Positions 35,957 through 45,273 are shown, counted from the first letter of the stretch. The stretch: 64,000 nt of DNA from Cytobacillus massiliigabonensis (GCF_900199725.1 NZ_LT904904.1:1195377-1259376); one strand, 5' to 3'. Numbers and translations are program-made. Notes: a model not told the origin generated them from the letters alone.

Positions 35957-36436
35957 ATGTCTGACCATCCAATTCAAGGGCTAATGACGACTGCTATGGA
36001 AAATCTAAAGGAAATGATTGATGTTAATACGATTATTGGTGATCCTGTTGAAACACCTGATGGCAGTGTAATACTAACTGTTTCAAAAGTAGGTTTTGGG
36101 TTTGCTGCTGGTGGGAGCGAATTTAAACTTGATAGCCAATCAAGCAGCGGCGGACAAGGGCAATCAGCAGGACATCCATTTGGCGGAGGAAGCGGAGGCG
36201 GAGTTTCCATCACTCCCATTGCGTTTCTCATTGTAAATTCGAAAGAAGTAAAAATGGTGCATCTCGATGAAAGTACACATTTATACGAGAAAATTCTTGA
36301 TCTGGCTCCTCAGGCTGTAGATAAAATTCAGCAGATGTTTAATAATAAAAATGGCAATAGCAATAACCAGGGAGATAATCAGGCGCAGAGCAATAAGCAA
36401 GAGTATAATGGGGCTAAACAAGAGTTAGATATTTAG
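35957..36436 (+). CDS. ytfJ: Spore protein YtfJ/GerW
   Basis: This is a GerW-family protein; in spore-formers it is made in the forespore and affects germination. The family core HPIQGLMTTAMENLKEMIDV and DGSVILTVSKVGFGFAAGG is at 4-55. A Ser/Gly/Gln-rich stretch follows (65-90), then ITPIAFLIV, and an Asn/Gln-rich tail (130-159). GGGGAGG precedes the ATG. It forms an operon with ytfI, and a strong terminator follows. Confidence 0.93.
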   Translation: MSDHPIQGLMTTAMENLKEMIDVNTIIGDPVETPDGSVILTVSKVGFGFAAGGSEFKLDSQSSSGGQGQSAGHPFGGGSGGGVSITPIAFLIVNSKEVKMVHLDESTHLYEKILDLAPQAVDKIQQMFNNKNGNSNNQGDNQAQSNKQEYNGAKQELDI

Positions 36437-36442
36437 TGAAGA

Positions 36443-36479
36443 GGTTAACTTTCCGTATGATGGAAAGTTAACCTTTTTT
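36443..36479 (+). terminator. ytfIJ terminator
   Basis: GGTTAACTTTCC pairs perfectly with GGAAAGTTAACC, followed by TTTTTT. Confidence 0.9.
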
Positions 36480-36589
36480 CTTGGAGAATATCAAGTTTTT
36501 CTAACTTTTCTAAACTTAATCTTTGCAAAAAGGATACTGAAAAGATATCATTTACAATGTACATATGAAGTTTAAGGAGGATGAGTGTA

Positions 36590-37090
36590 GTGGCATCAAT
36601 TACATTTAAAGGAAACCCAGTTACGTTATTAGGAAATGAAGTAAAAGTTGGGGAGAAGGCTCCAGAATTTAAAGTTCTTGCAAACGATTTATCTGAAGTA
36701 ACGTTAGCAGATTCAAAAGGACAAGTTCGTTTAATTAGTGTTGTTCCTTCCATTGATACAGGTGTTTGTGATGCGCAGACTCGTCGATTCAATGAAGAAG
36801 CTTCAAAACTAGGAAATGTCAAAATCCTTACTGTGAGTGTGGATTTGCCATTTGCGCAAAAACGCTGGTGTGCTGCAGCTGGAATTGAAAATGTTCAAAC
36901 CGTTTCTGATCACCGAGAACTATCCTTTGGTGAAGCATATGGAGTTGCTATTCAAGAGCTTCGTCTTCTAGCACGTGCAGTTTTCGTTGTCGATTCCAAT
37001 GATACTGTCACATATGCAGAATATGTGAGCGAAGCAACTGATCATCCAAACTATGAAGCAGCAATCGAAGCTGCGAAACAAGCAAAATAA
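36590..37090 (+). CDS. tpx: Thiol peroxidase Tpx
   Basis: This atypical 2-Cys peroxiredoxin reduces peroxides using thioredoxin. From the GTG at 36590 the peroxidatic cysteine is C60 ([12 protein letters not shown]) and the resolving one C94 (KRWCAAAG), the standard Tpx spacing. The upstream ATG at 36581 touches AAGGAGG with no spacer, so the GTG, 9 bases away and giving MASITFKG, is the better start. It gives 166 residues. It has its own short leader and terminator. Confidence 0.95.
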   Translation: MASITFKGNPVTLLGNEVKVGEKAPEFKVLANDLSEVTLADSKGQVRLISVVPSIDTGVCDAQTRRFNEEASKLGNVKILTVSVDLPFAQKRWCAAAGIENVQTVSDHRELSFGEAYGVAIQELRLLARAVFVVDSNDTVTYAEYVSEATDHPNYEAAIEAAKQAK

Positions 37091-37097
37091 TGATGAA

Positions 37098-37128
37098 AGC
37101 CCCGGGTCAATATCCGGGGCGTTTTTCT
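37098..37128 (+). terminator. tpx terminator
   Basis: GCCCCGG pairs with CCGGGGC, followed by TTTTT. Confidence 0.85.
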
Positions 37129-37207
37129 TGTCATATCAGAAAAACTTGAGATATCAATCAATCCACTTTAAAATAGGACAATAGAATATGAACGGGAGGA
37201 TTTTGGA

Positions 37208-38194
37208 ATGAGTGTAGCACCGGTAGAAGAATTATTTACTGTTTTCAATGAAACAGCCATGATCATTCAAGAAGAGTTAGCATGTACATATTTAGAGGCT
37301 TTAGCTGAAACAGGAGAAAATATTTTCCAGAGGAGTATTCTGCAAAAAGATGAATTAAGTGAATTGACGATTAAAAGATTAACAAAAAGTTATGACTCAA
37401 TTCATTTAGATCGTTTCTCTAATGAAGAAATTCGAAAATCATTCCAGCTAGCTATCCTTAAGGGCATGAAGGAGATTGTCCAGCCTAATCATCAGATGAC
37501 TCCTGATGCCGTCGGTATGCTCGTTGGTTATTTAGTAAATAAATTTGTACAGGATCAGTCCTTTCGGCTTCTTGACCCGGCAGTTGGAACGGGCAACTTA
37601 TTAACAACTGTTATTAATCAACAGGCATCGAAAGCTATCGAGGCAATTGGGCTTGATATAGATGATATTCTCATTAAGCTTAGCTATGTAAATGCGAATT
37701 TACAGCAGCATCCAATCCAGTTTTTTAATCAGGATAGTCTTGAACCTTTATTTATAGAAGAAGCTGATGTCGTTGTCAGTGATTTGCCTGTAGGCTATTA
37801 TCCCAATGACTTAAGGGCGGCAGATTATGAAATGAAGGCAGAGAAAGGGCATACATATTCACACCATCTGTTCATTGAGCAGAGCATGAGACATGTGAAA
37901 GCTGGCGGATATTTATTCTTTATTGTTCCAAATGGAATTTTTGAGAGTGAGCAAGCTCCAATGCTTCATGAATACATAAAGAAGTATGGAATTATTCAAG
38001 GTCTGTTGCAGCTTCCCCTTAGTTTATTCAAAAATAAAAATGCCGCAAAAAGCATTTTTATTCTCCAAAAAAAGGGAGAGGGAGTTAAGCCGCCAAAGCA
38101 GGTGCTTCTCGTCAATCTGCCTAGCTTATCGAAAACAGCAGAAGTTGAAAAAATCCTAAGTAAAATTGATGGATGGTATAAAGAAAACAAATAA
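37208..38194 (+). CDS. ytxK: YtxK, class I SAM methyltransferase-like protein
   Basis: The protein resembles the HsdM-type N6-adenine DNA methyltransferase fold. The SAM-binding motif LLDPAVGTGNLLT lies near 120-132. The expected catalytic D/N-PP-Y/F motif is replaced by SDLPVGYYPND near 193, so the usual catalytic tetrad is altered. There is no helical target-recognition domain and no restriction partner. It sits between tpx and ackA as in B. subtilis. A housekeeping methyltransferase of unknown target is more likely than a restriction-modification enzyme. Confidence 0.87.
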   Translation: MSVAPVEELFTVFNETAMIIQEELACTYLEALAETGENIFQRSILQKDELSELTIKRLTKSYDSIHLDRFSNEEIRKSFQLAILKGMKEIVQPNHQMTPDAVGMLVGYLVNKFVQDQSFRLLDPAVGTGNLLTTVINQQASKAIEAIGLDIDDILIKLSYVNANLQQHPIQFFNQDSLEPLFIEEADVVVSDLPVGYYPNDLRAADYEMKAEKGHTYSHHLFIEQSMRHVKAGGYLFFIVPNGIFESEQAPMLHEYIKKYGIIQGLLQLPLSLFKNKNAAKSIFILQKKGEGVKPPKQVLLVNLPSLSKTAEVEKILSKIDGWYKENK

Positions 38195-38200
38195 GTATTC

Positions 38201-38229
38201 AAGAAGCCGATTTGTGTTGGCTTCTTTTT
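38201..38229 (+). terminator. ytxK terminator
   Basis: AAGAAGCC pairs with GGCTTCTT, followed by TTTA. Confidence 0.7.
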
Positions 38230-38253
38230 AATTCTGAAATATTTTATTTTTAT

Positions 38254-38270
38254 GTGAAAACGATAACATT
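38254..38270 (+). promoter_or_regulatory. cre (CcpA site) upstream of ackA promoter
   Basis: GTGAAAACGATAACATT matches 16 of 17 positions of the cre pattern. Its centre is about 56 bases upstream of the predicted start of transcription, the position from which CcpA activates ackA in B. subtilis. Confidence 0.75.
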
Positions 38271-38282
38271 TTCAGCTCAATC

Positions 38283-38311
38283 TTGAAATGTTCGGCTGAC
38301 AATGTTTAAAT
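38283..38311 (+). promoter_or_regulatory. Probable promoter of ackA
   Basis: TTGAAA (38283-38288), 17 bases, TTAAAT (38306-38311). The -10 is imperfect, which fits a promoter needing activation by CcpA. Confidence 0.5.
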
Positions 38312-38398
38312 GAGGAATTGAGAGATATTAACGATGTCCGTTGTACAAAATAAGATTGTACTGTTTTGTGATGTTGTTATGTAAAAAGGAGCGGTAGA

Positions 38399-39589
38399 AT
38401 GATGGCAAAAATCATTGCAATTAACGCTGGCAGTTCCTCATTAAAGTTTCAATTATTCGAAATGCCGAGTGAGGAAGTAATTACAAAAGGTTTAATTGAA
38501 CGGATAGGCTTGAATGATTCAATTTTTAATATAGTAGCAAATGGAGAAAAGGTAAAAGAAACTTTGGATATACCCAATCATGAGGTGGCAGTTAAGCTTT
38601 TACTAGAAAAATTAACTGGGTTAGGAATTATTCAATCACTTAATGAAATAGATGGAATTGGCCATCGTGTTGTACATGGCGGGGAAGAGTTTACAGATTC
38701 TGTTCTTATCACAGATGAAGTTTTAGCAAAAATTGAGGTTTTATCTGAGCTAGCTCCTCTTCATAATCCAGCAAATATTACAGGGATTAAAGCATTTCAG
38801 CAAGTATTGCCTAATGTACCGGCAGTAGCCGTATTCGATACTGCGTTTCATCAAACGATGCCTGCAAGCTCATTTCTTTATAGTTTGCCATATGAATATT
38901 ATAAGAAATATGGGATTCGTAAATATGGCTTCCACGGGACCTCCCATAAATATGTATCACAGCGTGCAGCAGAAATGCTTGGGCGTCCATTGGATCAATT
39001 GCGCTTAATTTCCTGCCATTTAGGAAACGGGGCAAGTATTGCTGCCATTGAAGGCGGAAAATCAATCGATACATCCATGGGATTCACTCCGCTTGCAGGT
39101 GTAACAATGGGAACTCGTTCAGGGAATATCGATCCTGCATTGATTCCTTTTATCATGGAAAAAACGAATCAAACAGCTGATGAAGTATTAGAAGTTCTAA
39201 ATAAAAAGAGTGGAATGCTTGCAGTATCAGGATTCTCAAGTGACTTGCGTGATATCGAGGTTCAAGCATCTGAAGGAAATGAACGCGCAAAATTAGCACT
39301 CGAAGTGTTCGCGGGAAGAATTCATAAATATATCGGATCTTATGCTGCTAAAATGTATGGTGTAGATGCTATAATCTTCACGGCAGGGATTGGAGAAAAT
39401 AGCGATGTCATTCGTGCACGAGTCCTTCAAGGTCTTGAGTTCATGGGTGTATATTTCGACCCTTCTCTTAACAAAGTACGCGGTGAAGAAGCGTTTATTA
39501 ACTTCCCGCATTCACCTGTTAAAGTCATGATCATTCCTACGGATGAAGAAGTCATGATTGCCAGAGATGCTGTTAGATTGTCTAAATAA
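38399..39589 (+). CDS. ackA: Acetate kinase AckA
   Basis: It interconverts acetyl phosphate and acetate with ATP formation, the last step of overflow acetate production. The family start [19 protein letters not shown] is intact, with GHRVVHGGE near 82, HGTSHKYVS near 180 and the phosphate loop SCHLGNGAS near 204. ATG codons at 38399 and 38402 are both possible; AAGGAG is 7 or 10 bases away. A cre upstream predicts activation by CcpA when glucose is abundant, opposite to acsA. Confidence 0.97.
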   Translation: MMAKIIAINAGSSSLKFQLFEMPSEEVITKGLIERIGLNDSIFNIVANGEKVKETLDIPNHEVAVKLLLEKLTGLGIIQSLNEIDGIGHRVVHGGEEFTDSVLITDEVLAKIEVLSELAPLHNPANITGIKAFQQVLPNVPAVAVFDTAFHQTMPASSFLYSLPYEYYKKYGIRKYGFHGTSHKYVSQRAAEMLGRPLDQLRLISCHLGNGASIAAIEGGKSIDTSMGFTPLAGVTMGTRSGNIDPALIPFIMEKTNQTADEVLEVLNKKSGMLAVSGFSSDLRDIEVQASEGNERAKLALEVFAGRIHKYIGSYAAKMYGVDAIIFTAGIGENSDVIRARVLQGLEFMGVYFDPSLNKVRGEEAFINFPHSPVKVMIIPTDEEVMIARDAVRLSK

Positions 39590-39596
39590 TTTATTG

Positions 39597-39625
39597 CCAC
39601 AGCTTAAATGAGCTGTGGTATTTTT
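39597..39625 (+). terminator. ackA terminator
   Basis: CCACAGCT pairs with AGCTGTGG around TAAATG, followed by TATTTTTG. Confidence 0.82.
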
Positions 39626-39810
39626 GTAGTTGGATTAGAGGTTTATCCGATATAGTGGCTCCTTTGCGAATAAAAGAGGATTCTGTCCAATATAATTCTT
39701 TCTTTCTAATAAATCGTTGGATAGAAAAAATCATCATTCCTTCGTAAAGAATTCCCCAATTCAACTATGCTATACTTTAGCAAAAGAGGTAGGAAATGGA
39801 GGAATTCATT

Positions 39811-40653
39811 ATGGCATTGTCCATGCGGGATAAACTGGTTTTAACTGAAATTCAGGAATGGGAAATGAAATTATATAGCTATGAGCCTAATGATTTTGAA
39901 TTGACCTATGAAAAATACTTGGAAAAATCATTTTCACTGCTGCCAGAAAACATACAGGAGCAGTTCTTTTCAATTCTTGATAATTGGCTATTCCACCTTC
40001 ATGCTCTCATCCAAGGATCAACTATGCAATTAGATGCAAAAGAACGGATATTAACAGCTGGTCGTGTGTTTAATCCAGCGCTTGAATCGATCGAAGATCT
40101 GGGTCATTTACGAATTGATCAGCTTCAGTACATTGCTGATCAGCAAATAGCCCGTCATCGGCTGTATTCCTTTGCACAGGGAGGAATGGCGGGAACGGGA
40201 AGTTCACTTATGCTTGGGGCGGATATTCCAGCAATTGCCGTTATAAATTTAAGAGTGGTCCAGCTAATTGCTATGACCTATGGAATAGAAGTGAATACGC
40301 CCTATGAAATGATGACCTCCCTCAAGGTTTTCCATGCATCCACCTTGCCGGCCCGCATGCAAAGCAAGGCATGGGAAGAATTAATGAGTGAGCTTCAAAG
40401 CCAAGAGGAATATTATTTTTATGAAGGCAAAGAAGAGCTTGCAGATGTGACCTGGATTGAGCAGCCTGCCAAACAATTATTAAAAGGATTGGCTATTTTT
40501 ATCTTTCGTAAAAAAACAATCCAAGGCATTCCGTTCATTAGTATGGCAATTGGCGCCAGTGCAAATTACCAGCTGACAAGAAAAGTATCAGAATTTGCCC
40601 ATAAATATTACCAATACAGATATTTACATAAGAAGGAAGGGAAGAATGAATGA
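39811..40653 (+). CDS. EcsC-family protein
   Basis: This 280-residue protein belongs to the EcsC family, named after a protein encoded with the Ecs ABC transporter; the role is unknown. The family core is QQIARHRLYSFAQGGMAGTGSSLMLGADIPAIAVINLRVVQ split across about 115-155, with a hydrophobic Ala/Gly-rich stretch that may contact the membrane. GGAGG lies 8 bases before the ATG at 39811. It overlaps moaB by 4 bases (ATGA), so the two are one operon. Confidence 0.8.
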   Translation: MALSMRDKLVLTEIQEWEMKLYSYEPNDFELTYEKYLEKSFSLLPENIQEQFFSILDNWLFHLHALIQGSTMQLDAKERILTAGRVFNPALESIEDLGHLRIDQLQYIADQQIARHRLYSFAQGGMAGTGSSLMLGADIPAIAVINLRVVQLIAMTYGIEVNTPYEMMTSLKVFHASTLPARMQSKAWEELMSELQSQEEYYFYEGKEELADVTWIEQPAKQLLKGLAIFIFRKKTIQGIPFISMAIGASANYQLTRKVSEFAHKYYQYRYLHKKEGKNE

Positions 40654-41162
40654 GTACACATGAGCATAAAATGGAGGCGCCTAAACAGGTTTCCTGTAAA
40701 GTGATTACCGTAAGTGATACTAGAGATAAGGTGACGGATAAGAGCGGAAAGCTAATGATCGATTTACTAGAAGGAGCGGGTCATCAAGTAAAAAGCTATT
40801 GCATTGTTAAGGATGAAGCAGATGAGCTCCGTACAGAAGTACTGCAAGGGTGTAATGATTCGGAAATAGATGTCGTACTTACAAATGGCGGAACGGGAAT
40901 TGCTTTAAGAGACATTACAATTGAAACAGTAAAGGCCTTATTTGATAAGGAAATTAGCGGGTTTGGAGAACTTTTCCGCATGCTTAGCTATCAGGAGGAT
41001 ATAGGTTCTGCAGCGATATTGTCGCGTGCCGTTGCAGGAACTATTAAAGATAAAGCAGTTTTCTCAACACCAGGCTCATCAGGTGCAGTGAAGCTAGCGA
41101 TGAACAAGCTGATCTTGCCAGAGCTTGGACATGTGGTAAGGGAATTGAAAAAGGATTTATAA
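40650..41162 (+). CDS. moaB: Molybdenum cofactor biosynthesis protein MoaB
   Basis: This MogA/MoaB-family protein acts late in molybdopterin maturation (adenylation), though the Bacillus homologue is often studied only by similarity. The 170 residues contain VISVSDTRD-like CKVITVSDTRDKVTDKSG near 18-35, the pterin-binding TNGGTGIALRD near 87 and STPGSSGAVKLAM near 145. It is coupled to the EcsC-family gene by an ATGA overlap. No other moa or mob genes are in the window. Confidence 0.92.
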   Translation: MSTHEHKMEAPKQVSCKVITVSDTRDKVTDKSGKLMIDLLEGAGHQVKSYCIVKDEADELRTEVLQGCNDSEIDVVLTNGGTGIALRDITIETVKALFDKEISGFGELFRMLSYQEDIGSAAILSRAVAGTIKDKAVFSTPGSSGAVKLAMNKLILPELGHVVRELKKDL

Positions 41163-41301
41163 GCCCGTCAAAAATTCCTTTTCATATGAGGTGAAATTGG
41201 AAAGATGATCCTTTTAAGTGAATACGAACCCGATTTATACAAAAATCGGAATATAGTCACTAAAAAGTATATATGAACCTAAAGCATGCAAATTTAGCCC
41301 C

Positions 41302-41334
41302 AAAAATCCTTTCGTTATGAGCGAAAGGATTTTT
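41302..41334. terminator. Bidirectional terminator after moaB and the convergent small gene
   Basis: AAAAATCCTTTCG pairs with CGAAAGGATTTTT around TTATGAG. Confidence 0.88.
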
Positions 41335-41339
41335 ATTTT

Positions 41340-41651
41340 TTACATATGAACCTTTTCTGAAATATCCTGATGAGTACGGTACCATAGCCATAGATCATTA
41401 ATAATGGATGCAAGTTCTGCAATTTCGCTGTTTAACTCGCAGGATTTATTGAAGTTATCTTCATTTGAAAGCAAAGCTTGTTTCGTATTAATATGTCCTT
41501 CTAATTCTGCGATTCTGTCTGGAATCCTGCCACGGATTTTCTCCCAAGTAAATAAAATGGTCTGCTGCGTTTCTTTTGAATAATCATCCCAGTCTTGATG
41601 GAAAGAAGGAATTGGAATACCAAGTCGGTCATTATATAAAAAATAATCCAC
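41340..41651 (-). CDS. Small conserved-looking protein of unknown function
   Basis: I do not recognise this 103-residue, mostly helical, acidic protein. It is rich in Trp and aromatic residues (SFHQDWDDYSKET; ILFTWEKIRGRIPDRIAELEG; LWLWYRTHQ). Its start is GTG with GGAGG 10 bases upstream, and a bidirectional terminator follows, so it looks real. It is alone on its strand between moaB and argG. The heptad-like middle part could be a coiled coil. Confidence 0.72.
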   Translation of the reverse strand: MDYFLYNDRLGIPIPSFHQDWDDYSKETQQTILFTWEKIRGRIPDRIAELEGHINTKQALLSNEDNFNKSCELNSEIAELASIINDLWLWYRTHQDISEKVHM

Positions 41652-41763
41652 GATTAAACATCCTCCAGCAATAGGTTGCTTCTATTCTACTATACTATGA
41701 ATATTCCTTCCACGTATTGAAAGCTTTAATAAAACAGAATAAATAAATTATTATACATTTTGA

Positions 41764-41777
41764 TGAATAACTATTGA
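41764..41777 (+). promoter_or_regulatory. ARG box 1 (AhrC/ArgR), upstream of argG
   Basis: TGAATAACTATTGA matches 12 of 14 bases of the ARG box TGAATWWWWATTCA. It lies just upstream of the -35. Confidence 0.55.
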
Positions 41778-41784
41778 TTTATAA

Positions 41785-41813
41785 TTGAAATATGGTATCT
41801 TATAACATATAAA
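41785..41813 (+). promoter_or_regulatory. Promoter of argGH
   Basis: TTGAAA (41785-41790), 17 bases, TATAAA (41808-41813). ARG boxes flank it on both sides. Confidence 0.65.
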
Positions 41814-41827
41814 TGAATAAAAACAAA
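41814..41827 (+). promoter_or_regulatory. ARG box 2 (AhrC/ArgR), at the transcription start
   Basis: TGAATAAAAACAAA keeps the left half-site TGAAT with a poor right half. It abuts the -10. Confidence 0.45.
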
Positions 41828-41831
41828 CAAC

Positions 41832-41849
41832 GATGAATAATTATTCGTA
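41832..41849 (+). promoter_or_regulatory. ARG box 3 (AhrC/ArgR), in the argG leader
   Basis: The core TGAATAATTATTCG differs from the perfect palindrome TGAATWWWWATTCA at one base. It is the strongest of the three and overlaps the region just upstream of AGAGGAGG. Confidence 0.72.
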
Positions 41850-41869
41850 ATTAGAGGAGGAAAATTTTT

Positions 41870-43078
41870 ATGTCAAATCCAAAAGTTGTACTAGCCTATT
41901 CAGGCGGTTTAGATACTTCAGTAGCAATTAAATGGTTGGGAGATCAAGGATATTCAGTAGTAGCCTGCTGTTTAGATGTGGGGGAAGGCAAGGATCTTAA
42001 TTTTATCCAAGAAAAAGCGTTAACGGTTGGTGCTGTTCAATCGTATGTGATTGATGCTAAGGATGAGTTTGCGAGTGAATATGCATTAATGGCACTGCAG
42101 GCACATGCATTATATGAAAATAAGTATCCATTAATCTCTGCACTTTCAAGACCGCTAATAGCAAAGAAGCTTGTTGAAGTTGCTGAAAAAGAAGGAGCAG
42201 TAGCTGTAGCGCATGGCTGTACAGGAAAAGGAAATGACCAAGTGCGCTTTGAAGTGGCTATTCAAGCGTTGAATCCTGAACTTGAAGTACTGGCACCTGT
42301 CCGTGAATGGAGCTGGTCGCGTGAAGAAGAAATTGAATATGCAAAGCAAAAGAATATTCCTATCCCTATTAATCTAGATTCTCCATTTTCGATCGATCAA
42401 AATTTATGGGGAAGAAGCAATGAGTGCGGAATTTTAGAGGATCCTTGGGCTGCACCGCCAGAGGAAGCATATGAGCTTACAGCAAGCCTGGAGAATGCGC
42501 CGAATACGCCAGATATTGTAGAAATTGGCTTTGAAAAAGGAGTCCCTGTTAGCTTAGATGGGAAAAACTATTCGTTAGCCCAGCTTATTTTAGAATTAAA
42601 TACATTAGCTGGAAAGCATGGAGTTGGCCGTGTTGACCACGTTGAAAACCGCCTAGTTGGGATTAAATCACGTGAAGTGTATGAATGTCCTGGAGCAATG
42701 ACTTTAATTAAAGCACATAAAGAATTAGAAGATTTAACTTTAGTAAAAGAAGTCGCACATTTCAAGCCAGTGATTGAGAAGAAAATTGCTGAACTTATCT
42801 ATGAGGGACTTTGGTTTTCTCCACTGCAAAATGCTTTGGCTGCTTTCCTGCAAGAAACACAAACTTTTGTTACAGGAACAGTAAGAGTAAAACTATTTAA
42901 AGGTCATGCCATTATTGAAGGAAGAAAATCACCGTATTCTTTATACGATGAAAAGCTAGCTACTTATACATCTGAGGATGAATTTGATCATAATGCTGCA
43001 GTTGGATTCATTAAGCTTTGGGGTCTGCCAACAAAGGTGCAAAGCATTGTTCAAAAGAATAAGAAGGTGACAGTGTGA
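41870..43078 (+). CDS. argG: Argininosuccinate synthase
   Basis: It joins citrulline and aspartate with ATP to make argininosuccinate. The N-terminal PP-loop [15 protein letters not shown] is at 9-23, with [12 protein letters not shown] near 115 and [21 protein letters not shown] split near 182-202. The 402 residues are the family length. AGAGGAGG precedes the ATG. It overlaps argH by 4 bases, and arginine-bound AhrC should repress both through the upstream ARG boxes. Confidence 0.98.
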   Translation: MSNPKVVLAYSGGLDTSVAIKWLGDQGYSVVACCLDVGEGKDLNFIQEKALTVGAVQSYVIDAKDEFASEYALMALQAHALYENKYPLISALSRPLIAKKLVEVAEKEGAVAVAHGCTGKGNDQVRFEVAIQALNPELEVLAPVREWSWSREEEIEYAKQKNIPIPINLDSPFSIDQNLWGRSNECGILEDPWAAPPEEAYELTASLENAPNTPDIVEIGFEKGVPVSLDGKNYSLAQLILELNTLAGKHGVGRVDHVENRLVGIKSREVYECPGAMTLIKAHKELEDLTLVKEVAHFKPVIEKKIAELIYEGLWFSPLQNALAAFLQETQTFVTGTVRVKLFKGHAIIEGRKSPYSLYDEKLATYTSEDEFDHNAAVGFIKLWGLPTKVQSIVQKNKKVTV

Positions 43079-44463
43079 AAAAACTATGGGGCGGCAGATT
43101 TACAAAATCAGCTGAAGAATGGGTCGATGAATTTGGCGCTTCCATTTCGTTTGACCAAGAATTAGTACTGGAAGATATTGAAGGAAGCCTTGCACATGTA
43201 TCGATGCTAGCTGCATGTGGAATTATTTCTGACGAAGAGGCAAGCACGATTAAGGATGGCCTGAAGCAGCTTAAGAAGAAGGCTGAAAATGATGAGCTTT
43301 CTTATTCTGTTAAATTAGAGGATATTCACTTAAATCTTGAAAGCTATTTAACTGAACTAGTTGGTCCGGTTGGCGGCAAGCTGCATACAGCCAGAAGCAG
43401 AAATGATCAAGTGGCAACGGATATGCATTTATACTTGCGGAAGCAGGTTAAAGTAATTATTGAACTGATTAAGGAAATGCAGGAAGCCCTTATTCATCAG
43501 GCGGAAGCGAATATTGAAACGGTTATGCCTGGCTATACACATCTTCAGAGAGCACAGCCTATTTCATTTGCTCATCACCTTATGGCCTATTTTTGGATGC
43601 TTGAAAGAGATAAAGAACGTTTCAGCGAAAGTATGAAGCGTATTAATCTCTCGCCATTAGGTGCTGGAGCACTAGCAGGGACGACATTCCCGATTGATCG
43701 ATATGTAACTGCCGAAATTCTTGAATTTGAGGGCATCTATGAAAACAGCCTTGATGCCGTTTCTGATCGAGATTTCATTTTGGAATTTTTATCGAATTCA
43801 TCCACTTTAATGATGCATTTATCGAGATTAAGCGAGGAATTTATTCTTTGGTCTAGCCAGGAATTTAAATTTATTGAATTGGATGACAGCTTTGCAACAG
43901 GAAGCAGTATCATGCCGCAAAAGAAAAACCCAGATATGGCAGAGTTAATTCGCGGAAAAACTGGCAGAGTCTATGGGAACTTGATGGGGCTTTTAACAGT
44001 ACTTAAGGGACTCCCATTAGCTTATAATAAGGATATGCAAGAGGATAAAGAAGGCATGTTTGATACGGTAAAAACCGTAACAGGTTCACTTAAAATCTTT
44101 GCTGGCATGATTCAAACAATGAAGGTAAACAAGAATCATATGGAAAATGCAACGAGAACTGACTTTTCTAATGCGACTGAGCTTGCCGATTACTTATCAG
44201 ATAAGGGCATTCCGTTCAGAGAAGCTCATGAAATTGTTGGGAAACTTGTTCTGACATGTGTCCAGCAAGGCTGTTATCTTGGTGATTTGCCATTAGCAGA
44301 ATATAAAAAAGCAAATTCGCTTTTTGAAGAGGATATTTATGTAGTGCTAGACCCAGTCACAGCTGTAAAAAGAAGAAATAGTGCAGGTGGAACAGGATTT
44401 CAGCAAGTAACTATTGCCCTTGAAAAAGCAAAAGCACTATTAAATAACAAAATAGAAGTTTAA
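43075..44463 (+). CDS. argH: Argininosuccinate lyase
   Basis: It splits argininosuccinate to arginine and fumarate, the last step of arginine synthesis. The fumarase/aspartase superfamily signature [12 protein letters not shown] lies near 279-290, preceded by the catalytic Ser, and [13 protein letters not shown] near 104. The GTG start at 43075 overlaps the argG TGA, with GAAGGTGA upstream. The 462 residues match the family. A long perfect-stem terminator follows. Confidence 0.98.
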   Translation: MKKLWGGRFTKSAEEWVDEFGASISFDQELVLEDIEGSLAHVSMLAACGIISDEEASTIKDGLKQLKKKAENDELSYSVKLEDIHLNLESYLTELVGPVGGKLHTARSRNDQVATDMHLYLRKQVKVIIELIKEMQEALIHQAEANIETVMPGYTHLQRAQPISFAHHLMAYFWMLERDKERFSESMKRINLSPLGAGALAGTTFPIDRYVTAEILEFEGIYENSLDAVSDRDFILEFLSNSSTLMMHLSRLSEEFILWSSQEFKFIELDDSFATGSSIMPQKKNPDMAELIRGKTGRVYGNLMGLLTVLKGLPLAYNKDMQEDKEGMFDTVKTVTGSLKIFAGMIQTMKVNKNHMENATRTDFSNATELADYLSDKGIPFREAHEIVGKLVLTCVQQGCYLGDLPLAEYKKANSLFEEDIYVVLDPVTAVKRRNSAGGTGFQQVTIALEKAKALLNNKIEV

Positions 44464-44469
44464 TAGTAA

Positions 44470-44513
44470 GCACGAAAGAGAGCTGATCCAGTTGGATTAG
44501 CTCTCTTTCGTGC
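44470..44513. terminator. Bidirectional terminator after argGH and the universal stress gene
   Basis: GCACGAAAGAGAGCT pairs perfectly with AGCTCTCTTTCGTGC. T-richness after the stem is weak on the plus strand. Confidence 0.72.
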
Positions 44514-44528
44514 TACATCTTATTTTAT

Positions 44529-44978
44529 CTAATCTTCTTTATTTGTTCGAACAACTAACACATCACAAGGAGCATAGCGGGTAATATTTTCAGATACGCT
44601 GCCGATTAGGAAACGTTCAACGGCATTCATCCCAGTAGCACCACAAATGATAAGGTCTACTTCATGCTTCTTTGCAATATCTTTTGGAATTTTAATTTTT
44701 GGAGAACCGTAATCAATGATGAAATCTACATGTGTTACACCAGCTTCTTCAGCCTCGCTTTTATATTTTTCCATTAATTCTTTTGCGAACATATTTGCTC
44801 TTTCAGCAATGGTGCGGTCATATGCCTCTACGGTTGCAAACGTGCGAGTATCGATAATATGAGCAAGCAAAATATGTGCATCATTTCTTTTTGCAACTTC
44901 AATTGCCTTCTTAAATGCCCATTCTGCCTCTGTTGAACCATCTACAGCCACTAAAATATTTTTATATTTCATTCCCAT
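44529..44978 (-). CDS. Universal stress protein (UspA family)
   Basis: This small nucleotide-binding stress protein has 149 residues and one Usp domain. The start YKNILVAVDGSTEAEWAF is typical, and the ATP-binding loop GATGMNAVERFLIGSVSENI (about 115-134) keeps the G-x2-G-x9-G-S/T pattern, so ATP binding is likely. The ATG at 44978 has GGAGGAG upstream; hydrophobic sequence further 5' is not part of the protein. It is convergent to argH and divergent from a 55-residue gene. Confidence 0.9.
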   Translation of the reverse strand: MGMKYKNILVAVDGSTEAEWAFKKAIEVAKRNDAHILLAHIIDTRTFATVEAYDRTIAERANMFAKELMEKYKSEAEEAGVTHVDFIIDYGSPKIKIPKDIAKKHEVDLIICGATGMNAVERFLIGSVSENITRYAPCDVLVVRTNKED

Positions 44979-45090
44979 ATCAATCTCCTCCTTTACCTTT
45001 ATTATACAGTAAGAAAATGGGTATATCTGTAGCAAAAAATCGAACAATAAAAAAGTCAGTTCAATTAATGAATAAAGGAGGGAGTACCCC

Positions 45091-45258
45091 ATGAATAAAC
45101 GGGAACCAAACAGCCAGTCAAATTTATTCTTCGATGAGGAAGGGACAAATGCGATCAGCGAGCAAATTATGGATGTTTATAATAGTGGTGTAATTGACCA
45201 GTCAAATGCTAACTTTGATTTGGATGCTGGACGGGAAGGGTCTGAAGAAGAGCTTTAA
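45091..45258 (+). CDS. 55-residue acidic protein of unknown function
   Basis: This small gene begins ATG with AAAGGAGGG 9 bases upstream and reads MNKREPNSQSNLFFDEEGTN, continuing to an acidic end EGSEEEL and stop. It has no membrane segment or Cys. A clean terminator follows 15 bases later, so it has the parts of a real single-gene unit. The composition (Asn, Asp, Glu, Ser) suggests a soluble, possibly unstructured protein. I do not recognise a family and offer no function. Confidence 0.7.
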   Translation: MNKREPNSQSNLFFDEEGTNAISEQIMDVYNSGVIDQSNANFDLDAGREGSEEEL

Positions 45259-45273
45259 TTTCCTAGAAACAAG

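Noticed and set aside
37208..38194. ytxK as part of a restriction-modification or phage-defence system
   Set aside because: The NPPY motif is altered, there are no specificity or nuclease subunits, and neighbours are housekeeping genes in conserved order.
41205..41276. 23-codon frame (MILLSEYEPDLYK...) after moaB
   Set aside because: The ribosome site is poor and distant, and a small hairpin (CCGATTT/AAATCGG) explains part of the sequence.
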